From Sipunculus nudus (Eukaryota > Annelida > Sipuncula > Golfingiida > Sipunculidae), in assembly GCA_026874595.1 (NCBI GenBank), contig CM049311.1, positions 78,969,937 to 79,033,936 on the forward strand: 64,000 bases of DNA, read 5' to 3'. The first letter of the stretch is position 1, and each line of letters starts with the position of its first letter. The translations under genes and the position numbers were made by a program. Of the stretch, positions 1 to 10,900 are shown piece after piece. The notes beneath the pieces were generated by a model. The model saw only the letters and a program-made list of their open reading frames with translations, was not told the DNA's origin and made no database searches.

Positions 1-117
1 ATCTGATATAAAGCGGGGCTTGAAGCGCAGCTATGGGCGGAGCCAGGATGCCTGTCGAGTGTTTGATTATTGGCATCTGGTTGGCTGCTTGTCACATCAT
101 ACGCACATTTCTTTCAG

Positions 118-199
118 CGGACAACGAAATGCCATCTGGTGTCAAAATATATCATAAACGGTCAAAGCTGGCAGCGTGAAAATCAGTTGCTTCTTTAGA
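118..199 (+). other. possible upstream lectin-domain exon fragment
   Basis: After a pyrimidine-rich acceptor (ttctttcag, ending 117) one frame reads TKCHLVSKYIINGQSWQREN before a stop at 197-199. The Cys...Trp spacing resembles the start of a C-type lectin domain and could belong to the receptor downstream. A usable donor (for example gtgaaa at about 176) would have to end it before the stop. The middle of the domain was not found, so this is a suggestion only. Confidence 0.2.
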
Positions 200-456
200 A
201 GCGCAGATTTCTGCTGCCTCGGGAGCGTAGGTAACTGTAACCTATATATCTAAGGGATATTGGCAAAATGCATGATTTTGAGCACTCTGCGAGTCTTTTT
301 GCCCATTGGTCAAGGCTCCTTTAATTCAGCTGAGCGTCATGGCCCATGGGCCACTTGTTCTATATTGACTTCCGGTATATTGTAAAATTTTATCTCTAAA
401 ATTAAAAAACAGACTGTTTATATGTATATGTTGAAGGTTTTGGATATTATAATGAG

Positions 457-1435
457 CCGATGGAGAAAGTAAATTCGGCCGGCTTAGATCCACATCGGAA
501 CAGGAAGAGCTCATGCGTGGTCTTGACATTTCACAGGGGGACGTCTGGAATTGGACCAGAGAACTGCCAGAGGCGGCATAGTTTTACATGTGATAAAGGT
601 CCGTCAACAATTATTCTATTATGTTTTCTTCTTTCCTTTTTATCTACAAGTATAAAGCATCTTTCAGACCTAAGATTGACAAATTCAAAGGAAAAAATTG
701 AATCTCTCGGTAATATCTAATATAGTGGTATTAATTGCGACGTCGAGTATACATTTTTGTGAGGCTCTGGAGAGGGTTAAAATAACGAAAAGTATAACCT
801 TTTAGACTCATTGCATTTATTTCCTCAAATACAGACCTGATTTCAATTATTTTTCTTGCCACTCAATATGATGTTTATTTCTTCATGAACAAATGATTTC
901 TATAATCTGTAGCAGCACTGGCAGATGCACCCACAGTTCGGCGAACCGAGCGTCCCGAGTGGACCCTATTCAAAATAGTAATGGTGTCATCACTAGGGGT
1001 CGTTACTGTCTTATGTGCAAGTCTGTCGTTCTATCTGTGGCAACAGCTGAGACAAACACGGAGGTAAACCTTGTATGTCAACAAATACTTTTTTACCAGA
1101 TCTATTCCACCTCAGTTATCTTAATATGATTATACCTTCATCGGGAGGCGGGGAGTTTACGTTTTGCTCTTGTATCGTTGGTTATTTTGTCTGTAAGCAA
1201 CTTTACAGCATTTTTATCATATTCTGCTAAAGAAAAGGTGTTGACGAGTTTGTACCAAAAATGATATCTGACGTTCCTGTTCATACAAAAAACTATGAAA
1301 AAGAAAGTAAACCTCATATCCAATGTACTCAATACATCAAGAACAGACTCTGTGTTCAACATCTAAACGATGATATCTGCCTGTTCCAATACACCCATTC
1401 TAAACTGAGGATATTTCTTTAGAAGAAAGGTTCAA

Positions 1436-1483
<48 letters not shown>

Positions 1484-3300
1484 CTCAGTAATGATCGACT
1501 TTATGTACAACCTATAATTCATCAGTTTTGGTTTTCATAACAATTTTTCTCAATCATTCAACATTCAGATCGTTTTCTTGTTTATTGTATTCTTTACTCA
1601 TTGAACATTCTGTAATATTTTCACAATTAGTTTTACATCCACAACCTTCAAAGGTGTCATTAAAGGTGAACCTTTCTGATAAAGCATAATCCAATAAAAT
1701 GTTTGTGTGCATTATCTATTGTCATTATTGTGAATATAACCCCGGGGAAAAATTGAAGCCAATTGTCCTCTTTACGCTATCATATTTTGGTCATGCTTGA
1801 GTGATTTTATTATTACACCCTCAATGTGATCTGTCTCGGAATTCAGGAGCCCCGGACTACTCTGTGATCAACTCTGTCCTCTGTCCGTCCGTTCGTAGTT
1901 TTACGTTACAAACCTTCAGTCTAGAGGAGCGTTAGATTTTCAATAATTTAAATGTTTTGAATGATTTTCCTATTTTTATGTTTTACAGGGAATTGATCAA
2001 CTTTATCATAGGCCATTATTGAAATGTATCACATTCCAACAATTATATCAACATATCTTCATCATGGTTGTCCTTTTCTCTCACGGTCACTGCAGGTTGC
2101 TGCCACAAGATGTCGCTGATACGCCTGACGTCATGAAGCGAGAGAAGGGGGACGCGTGTCTTCCCGGAAAATCCGAGTCCAGCACGTTTAATGATTGTCA
2201 TTACGAAAAACTGGACGAGGTCACGGCATTATCAAGGCAGTCAAAGGAACCAAACACAGTGGATACGGCTGGTACTAAATCAACTTACAGTGACGTCACA
2301 CAAGAACAATACATGTCCATGAACGGAAACCAACCTAGGTACGTAGTTTTTAGCATGCATGAACATGTAGTGTTTCCCTCTATTTTGTTTAACTAGGATG
2401 ATAAATGATAAATGAAATTTTGGAATAATGGATTGAAACATTTCATATTGATACGTTGGTCCTCAATGCCAGAGCTTCCAACTTTTTTCCCAAGGGTTTC
2501 AGACCTTAGGTTTTGACCTCTCCTTTTCCTAAATCCTGGACTCGCCCCTGCAAACTCGAAATTAAGTCAGAGTGGCGTTTAATCTTTCAGCTTAGGTGGC
2601 GAAAACTAAATTTCCACCAATTTAAAACCAACCGTTAAAGGAACTTGTCCAGTAGGGATAAGTTTGTATCATTTGAAATCATGACTGAGTTGAAAACAAA
2701 AGACTCGTGTGTCGATTAAAGTGACGCTTGGTGAAAGGATATGTAGTATGTCATAGATAAAAAAAAGTAGTAATACTGTTTGTACATGATAAACGTCTTA
2801 GTAGGCTAAATCAAGGAGATAAAAATCTATCTACAAAAAATGTGTAATTTTTCGTCATGTTTCTACTTAATAATCTTTCATTTCGTCCAGGTTGGATTCA
2901 ATATTTTTCGTATAAAAACTCGTTGATTCTGGATCTGACCAGTACAAGTTTCTTTATATTTCACAACGATACAAATTGATATCGATATATAAGATTTCAA
3001 ATAAAAGTTTCATTATTTTAGTTAAAATGATATAGTTTTTGCGAGCAAGCTATGTATGCGTTTTCACCTTAGTGCTGTCACTGTATTTTATGAATATATA
3101 AATTCTTACAAGAAAAGGTATAAAAATGCTCGCACACATATATGAATAAATTATAAATCAATGCCTACTGCGTAACTTCCATACTATCTTACTGCACGTG
3201 AATCGTCAGTATTTCATATTTCCAGCCATGCATGTTGTCGAAAACTGGACGGCAAGGTCGCATCAAATCTTTGTTCAATAAAATGCTACTATTTTGAAAC

Positions 3301-3360
<60 letters not shown>

Positions 3361-3980
3361 CCATACCAAGTTCTAAAATTATTTGGGAAAACAAATAAAC
3401 TGACCCTCATAAAGCCGATTATTTGAGCGGGAAATTTTTTTAACGTGTTTACTCATGAAAAAAATATTAGCAAATAGGAAGTAGTATTTCCTTGTAAAAA
3501 ATGTTTTGTTTTGTCTTTTTTATTTTTATAGAATAGAAGAACAATAATTGACAATAATTTTCTGTCCTATTTTCACCATGCTCATAATTATATCATGATT
3601 ATTACGCGTGTTTTAGGCTTCCTCCCATCAAGAAATCTGATGTCAACCAGCGACAGAGTGATGGCAGTGGTTCTCATCATAGTAACCTGTACGAGCAGGT
3701 GACAATCATGGGGCAACCTCCAGCGCCATCTTGTAGCAGCCGGCAAAACCTGTATAAATCGAAATCGCTGGACTTGAGTGGGACCTGTTTGGACCAGGAT
3801 CACGAGTATGACGACGCTATAAGCCTTTGTAATAAAAGAAAAAAAAGCTTGGCTGTGTATAATATGGAGCAGGTTCTGATGGAATTACAGCAAAAGAGAC
3901 TGAACGTTATTGCTACTTGCTCGACAGATGGCGCTAGTGATCTCACTCCCGTAAAGGTCAACCCAGAACAGACATTTTAA
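457..3980 (+). CDS. C-type-lectin-like type I membrane receptor, 3' part (partial; exons ~457-598, 913-1063, 2096-2338, 3617-3980)
   Basis: Seen: four exons join in phase (1, 2, 2) to one frame ending at TAA 3978-3980. The first reads C-x16-C-x7-C ending NCQRRHSFTCDK, the usual last part of a C-type lectin domain, though the conserved Trp of that loop is missing. The second encodes a short stalk, then a hydrophobic helix (FKIVMVSSLGVVTVLCASL) followed by basic residues, as in a type I membrane protein. The last two encode a tail of about 200 residues with tyrosine motifs STYSDV (fits the ITIM consensus S/I/V/LxYxxV/L/I), YMSM (PI3-kinase p85 YxxM type), LYEQV, EYDDAI and VYNME. Inference: a lectin receptor signalling through phosphotyrosine. 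The 5' exons lie outside the window or were not recognised, and the first acceptor at 456 is weak. The TM and tail exons are more certain than the lectin assignment. Confidence 0.6.
1439..1482. repeat. (TA)n microsatellite
   Basis: About 22 uninterrupted TA units within the receptor intron 1064-2095. The rest of that intron is AT-rich with no recognised feature. Confidence 0.95.
2339..3616 (+). other. receptor intron with TA microsatellite at 3304-3357
   Basis: The intron starts gtacgtag after CCTAG and ends tgttttag before GCTTCC. It keeps phase 2 between the two tail exons. The only structured content seen is a (TA)n run of about 27 units at 3304-3357; the rest is featureless AT-rich DNA. 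Confidence 0.6.
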
Positions 3981-4138
3981 ATTAACATTACCACTTCTTT
4001 TATATCTTTGTAGAGGCTTCCTTCATGGTATTTTTTCAACAGTTGTTATGATCTGTTAGTGCTTATTTTTTACGCTTATTTTAAAAATGCACATGTAAAT
4101 GCTGGATATCAAAAGTGTTCATGTAAACTTTGCCTAAA

Positions 4139-4847
4139 AGCGGCGTTTACTTGGTGCGCGGTATACAGTATTCGGATTGCGGCAGCGAAACGCGGTATAC
4201 GGAATGCGGTATAGATTCGCGTGGGGTATTTATCGGGCTGGCGGTAAAGTACTGTTTTATACATCAACCCGGCTGATTAACCATTTACTTCTGTTGGCTA
4301 TGCTGACATAACTTAGGTCACATTGAAGCCTGATCAGGCGGTATACCGCGCTTGGTATGCGGATCGAATTATCCCCTGATAATTCCATGTTACCACATGT
4401 CTCATGCCGCATACCGTATATCTCATACCGCGGGCCCGGTAAACACTTTGTGACAAAATAATTAGACAGAAAATAATCCTTCCCGCATACCGCTTACCGC
4501 ATATCATATACCGCGCGCCCGGCTGCGTTTACATGGCGCGCGGTATCGGATATGCGGAGAGCTCTAGGAGAACCCAGAATGTGGGGGGCATTTACTTGAC
4601 GGGCGTGGACTTGTAATATCACACCCGGTAGATCAGGCCACGTAGGTCTAATACATGATGACCAGGTTCTGTGGTCGGTATACCGCCCGGCATGCGGATC
4701 CAATTCTCCACTGAGAAACCCATTTTATCACTGTCTTATACGGCATTCTGCATACCACATACCGCGGGCAACGTAAAATGGTTTATGATAAAATATCTTA
4801 AGCGAAAACAAAATCATTTGATCATACCGCGCCAAGTAAATGCGGCT
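4139..4847. mobile_element. GC-rich fold-back (MITE-like) element, tandem dimer
   Basis: The outer ends are inverted copies: GTTTACTTGGTGCGCGGTAT at 4144 and, on the minus strand, ATTTACTTGGCGCGGTAT ending near 4843. A second head-to-head palindrome sits at 4499-4557, so two palindromic units lie side by side. Internal direct copies offset by 330-380 bp support this (GCGGATCGAATT at about 4361 and GCGGATCCAATT at about 4694). It is rich in GCGGTAT/ATACCGC words and has no coding capacity. Superfamily not assigned. Confidence 0.6.
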
Positions 4848-5155
4848 AGTATGTTCAGAAGGGTTAAGGAAGCACTTCTGTCTACACAGCCTTCGGCAGG
4901 CATCTTACAATGACACAATTGAAGTGCATCAATGCCTGGGAGCCAACGAAATGTGGTCTGGAAAAAGAAATAAGCGTTAGCATAGGTGGCGGAAATGTGT
5001 TTTGGGAGGGGAGCCTGGTCCCTGTTAATTTAATCAAAATATATTTGTTAGAATGTTACTTAAATGTAAATAAGGTTTGAAGGCATATATGATCCTAAAG
5101 GACGTATCTAGCCCTGCCTTGGCTTTGGTATTAAATTTTGCTACTAAATGCGTAC

Positions 5156-5161
5156 AATAAA
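5156..5161 (+). terminator. possible poly(A) signal of the receptor gene
   Basis: AATAAA is the first canonical hexamer noticed after the receptor stop, about 1.2 kb downstream and beyond the fold-back element. An earlier variant signal could be used instead. Confidence 0.25.
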
Positions 5162-5306
5162 ACGTGATTCAATGAACCGATAGCCGTAACTCGGTGCCAG
5201 CTCTTGTCACAGTCGGCCAGAGAGCCGTAATTTAGTTATATTATTTGCCACGAGGTGGCAGCACCTGTTCTAAGCAGTGCGGCACAATAACAGAAAATTT
5301 GATGCC

Positions 5307-5309
<3 letters not shown>

Positions 5310-5337
<28 letters not shown>
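5310..5337. repeat. poly(T) tract
   Basis: About 28 consecutive T. On the minus strand it could be the A-tail of an old retroposed copy, but no parent sequence was recognised. Confidence 0.7.
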
Positions 5338-6028
5338 GTGGAGGAAATAAGTCTCCGTCATTGCATCGACTGGTCTGTCTATGAAGTGTCATCAGTTGTT
5401 TCACCCTTGTATATATGTGACATGTGTTGCCGTATATATGACAGCAGTCCGTTCCTCGTATGCCATGCAATAAATAAACGAAAAGCGATAAACACTGATA
5501 TATGTAGCTTGGCCTATGTCAAATATACGTTTAATCCAAATTAAAACGTTGGTTTGATTGCATGAATTTTCATTATACATGCATATTCATACCTACAAAG
5601 GGGACTTGACACAAGGCTATTTGAAACCGCTGTGAGTACCTGATGTCATTACACTCTTGCAACATACAAGTGTTTCCTTGCGGGCCTGTCATAAATTTTC
5701 TCAGAGAAGGTGTAAATATGAGTATTCTAATGCATGTTCATGCAGTAGTTCTTTAATTATACTTTGGACTACATATGTGCTTGTCGTTCCGAATTTTTTT
5801 TTCATCTGAACAAACAATTTGATACTATGTACTTTTATTTCCTGCATATTCCTTATTCGATTTCCAGATCATACGCATTGATAGAACATGACATAGAAAT
5901 GTAACCTCCTTTCTGTATCTTAAGTGTGTCTGTTATCCACATTAACATGTGGAGCATTAATACAGAGAAAAAGAAAAATGTTCGCAAATAAGAATAAATG
6001 GTATTTATTGTATAACAGGTTATTGTAG

Positions 6029-6029
<1 letters not shown>

Positions 6030-6094
<65 letters not shown>
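6030..6094. repeat. (ATT)n microsatellite
   Basis: About 21 ATT units. Short open frames across it on the minus strand, reading poly-Ile, are artefacts. Confidence 0.95.
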
Positions 6095-6095
<1 letters not shown>

Positions 6096-6181
6096 GAGAG
6101 AGTAAAACAGAGACAGAATTAGAATAAGGGTAGTCGACAAGCGACTACGCGTATCTGCTGAACCACAAGGGAAACTATTAA

Positions 6182-6665
6182 TTGAGGGACGGAATTTCTC
6201 CTGGCGTGAGAACCCTCCAAATTTCTGGCATCAGAGATTATCCCAAGAGACATGGACAGACACCTCAAAAGAATTATTGGAGATGGCGCTACAAAATGAG
6301 ACATGCGTATTTCTACAAAAACAAAAATAGAGGCACAGATGGACAACATACAAATACAGTTGTTGGTCGAGTCGCCAGTCTTGCTAAAGCAATACAGATT
6401 CCAAAGATCTATTGACATGCAAACGTTCAGGCTAATACGTCAAAGCACACCTGAGATAAGTATGTGGATGTATTATACAAAAAGGTTGATTGTAGATGGC
6501 GCCACCAGTTTTGTGTAGGAGAAAGCTATCCAAGATGGATGGACATGCAATCTTTGAGACTTATACATTTAACCACTCCTTAGATATTTGTGATTTTCAC
6601 TAGAAACAGACCCAAGCCTGGATGTCATGTGAAAATGAATGTAGGTGGCGCCACATTCTTCGTAT
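6182..6665. repeat. degenerate tandem repeat, three units
   Basis: Three diverged blocks each carry a CCAAGA/CCAAAGAT...GACATG word followed by a GATGGCGC/GGTGGCGCCAC word (the latter at about 6282, 6494 and 6645). Spacing is uneven (about 130-210 bp), so the array is old. No coding support. Confidence 0.5.
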
Positions 6666-7859
6666 AAAATCATTTTTTTTTAACTATTAATATCTGTCTT
6701 CCACAGTGCTATTGAGTGTTAAACTCGAAACTTTGCTTTTTCTTTCGCTCTGTTGTCCATATTTTTTCTTGTTCGAAATTTTATTTACTCGAATTGGGGT
6801 ATGTTTTTGGCAATTCTGAGACATTTTTTCCCCTTTTGGGATACTTCTCATGTTTTGTATGAAAACCCAACTCGTTTTCCTTTGGTTCTTGATTTATATT
6901 TAGGGTGAATACACTCTCGAACGCTCGATTTGTACAAGCGTCTCTCCTATCAAAGATCTCTAGGTGTTCACAATATTAATGTACTTATATGCGGTTGGGT
7001 GCGGTGCAGAGTACCGTGAAATAGTATACAAATACAACCGCTTATCACCGATGTGAGTTGCTATCATTAATTTTTTTACTAGAGCAATGAAGAATATTTT
7101 AAATTATTTTGATAGCATATACATCTACTTTAAATTTAGTTTAGAATATGGTAAATTTATCCTTTTGATTGGTGCTTCCATATATAAGTCTACATGTGAA
7201 TTACTAAGGGGTTTTCGACTCGATTTGAAAATATTAATTTTGTCTTTTGATTTTATTCCTAGCTCGATTATTGGAAAAAGTGGTAAATATTCAATTGGTG
7301 AGGTATCTATGTTATAACTGACGGTTGTCCGCTCTACTCCTGTCACGAAACTCCTCAGTTATCACGCCTCAGTGGTCACGCCTCTGAAATGCACCTTTTT
7401 TATCTTGAAATGTCGGGAATGAAGCCAAGAGTGTCCTAAGCGGGGACATTTTCCTTATTTCTCAACATATCCACAGATATTTCAATATATTTATCGAAGA
7501 GGCTATCACAGCGCCATCTGTCGGCAACTACTATAGTGCATTAAGGCAGAAATCAGTTGGTTACTCTTATTCGAGGCAAGAAACCTGAGTTTTCTTATAT
7601 AGTCTGGAGTACATTTATACAACTGTTCGATTGAAAAATTAAATATAATAACAAGAGGTTCACTTTTTTATGTTCCTAATTTTAGTGCAGTGTGATAAAA
7701 CTTTAAACCCATCTTAATTACTTTTAGCATGATCAAAATAAAATTACATTGTCAATAGTCAATTATCACCATATGTTTGAATAATAAATGTATACATTAC
7801 AAATTCATCATGACATTATGAGAAAATTTGAGGTATTGTAAAGAATCCTACCTTCTCCC

Positions 7860-7986
7860 TACTAAAATTGGACCGTAAGGCGGCCATGGTGAGTGTTGAG
7901 TGTTTACGGAAGTGACGAAGCGCGGGGCGGGAACCAATGAGTTGATTGACAGGTGATCGTCACAGTGCCCGTCAATTTCAAACGTG
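7860..7986 (+). promoter_or_regulatory. DEPDC7 proximal promoter / 5' UTR
   Basis: A short CpG-rich patch just before the DEPDC7 start codon. It holds an ETS-type site CGGAAGTG (7907-7914), a GC box GGGGCGGG (7924-7931) and a CCAAT box (7934-7938). No TATA box was seen. This is the usual layout of a broadly expressed TATA-less promoter. A YY1-like GCGGCCAT lies at about 7880, and ATGGCGGCC overlaps the start codon. Confidence 0.55.
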
Positions 7987-10900
7987 ATGGCGGCCTATGT
8001 GAACCATGCTCTTGCATGTACACCAGTGGAAGAAAGCTTTGAAAAACGGATTAACCACCAGGATAGAGTACCAGGTATGCACACACAAACATATATATCA
8101 TCTCCACACATCATATAGCATGCACAAGAGTATTGCTTGTGGTTTCGATGAGATTCCTACTGAGATAAGAGTAAACCATTTCATCATCACTTCACAAACA
8201 CAACAGTCAACAACGGGTACGTCACAATAAACATAGTCAACAATCTTAACGAGGTCTTGTGGTATCCACAAGATAATTATCCTGAATCATCTAAAAAAGC
8301 AGAAGTTTTCAGTCAGATCTAACTTGCAGTAATTTTTCATACAGGGATTATAAATGTTGAGGCCAAGCTAAAAACGTGGTCCCGCAATCAGAGAGTGGTT
8401 GTGAACAACTTTGGCGTCATGGTTGATCAAGTTACTCTGCATGTTGTATTGTTGGTGGTCGTCTGACCGTAAATCTCAGCTGTCGAGGTGACTGCTTCCG
8501 TGATCTCTGATGGTCACTTGATAGAGTACAATTATTTGAGGTTAAAGGAGCACACATATAAATAAACCCTGGGCCTTATTTTGCTTGAAATTAAATATAG
8601 GCTTAACAACTTTATAAGTTAAACCATAAGTTAATTTATATAAACAAGACTATACAAAATGTATGTTATAAAAGTATTGAATTTAAAAAGCAATGTATCC
8701 CCAAACTTGTATACACCATAGCGTAATAAACAACTATGGATGTTCATGAAGAAAATGCTGCTAATTTGCTAAACATTATTATTATAATTTAATGTATGTA
8801 CATGATATGTATTCTCATGGAGTAGTGCAATTACACTGTAACACATTTAACCAGTAACTAATTTCATAAGATCTAAATAGCAAAAAAAAAATATCAAAGC
8901 CTTGTTTCATTTATATAAATTGTATGCAATATTTTGTTAAATAATATTAAATTTCAAAGGTAGACTTGGTAATATTTGCAACCAACCAATAAACTCCACC
9001 ACACGTTTTCACTCCTTCAGTTGCATATAGTCTGTGTCAGGATCAATGAAGAATTTTATTTCTATTTAATAACAGACAGTCTCAGAATTATACAGTCATA
9101 ACATTGAAGAGAACAGTTATGAAATTGCAGTGGTCAGTGTTGCTTTCAGCAAAAAAAATTACACCAAGGCTTGCAGTGTTATATGGAGTTATATTAAATT
9201 ATTTTATGTAGTGACATTCCTCTTTCACAGCTGTTTGTGTCAGTTCCCTAGCTTATAAACCACTGAGTGTAACTTCACACCATGATATCAAAATATTACA
9301 TAATATGTGAAGCAGATCCTCATATAACAGGTCCCCTTATAGAAAAACCTGTACATGATTACTGCAGTCAGAAGATTCACAGTCCCTGTCAACACTGTAT
9401 AACAGACCAACAGTCCAACCCAAAATGATTGATCCTAAAATAAAACTGACATAATGGCTTGCTGATCATTAGTGGCTGTGACGAGAATCAGTTACGTTAT
9501 CAGTGGCCTAGTCGAGATTTAAAATCATTTTCAAAGATCAAATTAAATTTAAGAAGCTGGTACAACAGACAAATCAATCCTTTAGATTACTCTTAATGTG
9601 TACTGACAGGAGAACTTCAATGGGAAAACTATTGTGGGTTTGCCAAGATATTTAAGGACAAAGGCATGACTGGCAGAATCATTTCCTGTTATTCCAAGGC
9701 AAACTGTTTCTGTTCTACTCCCATGAGCAGGATTTAAATTTAACAAGTTTCCTTTTTAAAAAAGTCAATATTTTATTGTTAGTCAATTACCAATCCTGGG
9801 GTGATAATGATAGAATTTCTCCTGATAGACTGACGTATTACTGTCTATCAAACCTCTTATTGATTGCTCGTCTGCAGAGGATTACAAATTATGTCATACT
9901 GCAACAAATCACCAGTCCACCCATATTTATCACAATACAAAATCAAATATTGTATCAGTATCGTCAGGTTTACTGGTATCGAGACATTTATGGTTTGTTA
10001 CGATCCAGCATGTACCAGAAACTACAGGCGTTAAATAATAGTCAGAAACCATATTTCATTATTTATTTTTTGAGAAGCAGTTGAGGCAATGCTATCAAAA
10101 CCTTTTATACAGAAGAGAAATGACTGGGAATCTGAATTCTCAAACTACAGCTACTTAATGTATTGTATCAAGTGTTGTGTCATATTGCAGTTGGATTGAT
10201 CTTAGAATGTATCATTTCGGGGCTATAACAGACATTGATAATTTCCAAAAATCCAGCCCTATAATCATATCATGGGCCTCATGTCCACATGTATCATATC
10301 ATGATTGAAGTATCATCAAAATATCATTTGAACTTTCACTGAAAATCATATCATGACCCTCATATCTGATCCATATTTTTTCTCAAAAATTTTAGAATTC
10401 TTCTGAAGTTTTGTGCATGATTTTAACAAAAGCAAAGATACAGAAAATTACAGACACACAGGTGAATGTGCAGGCACAGTAACCCATGAATGCTTGACTC
10501 ATTATGCATTTAAATTGGACTTCATGGGGCCGATTTCATGATACCACAAAGCAATTTTGTTCTAGTACGACGCAGATCTATACGACGCATGTGTTTTCAG
10601 AACATCCGCAGAGACACAGCTCAATCAGATGTGGTTCATTGCTCATGCCTAGAACGCCCTCAAAGACGTAGCCCAGTATGACGCGGTTCAGTGCTAATGG
10701 TTGTGTAATGCACCACGAGGCGCGTTGGGCAAGCTTTATTCTGCTTATGATTTACTCGCTGTTACTTGGTTAATAGAATATAACACTGTGGTTCATTAAC
10801 TTGCATAATTTATTCATGTTAGATTTGAAATTAACTATTTGTATCTCTGAATCTTCCTAATGGACAGGCGATACACACCTTGCCCGGGTTACGTCTCGCC

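Noticed and set aside
9776-10084. 102-codon open frame in DEPDC7 intron 1
   Set aside because: Tyr/Ile/Gln-rich translation of AT-rich DNA, no splice context, no family resemblance.
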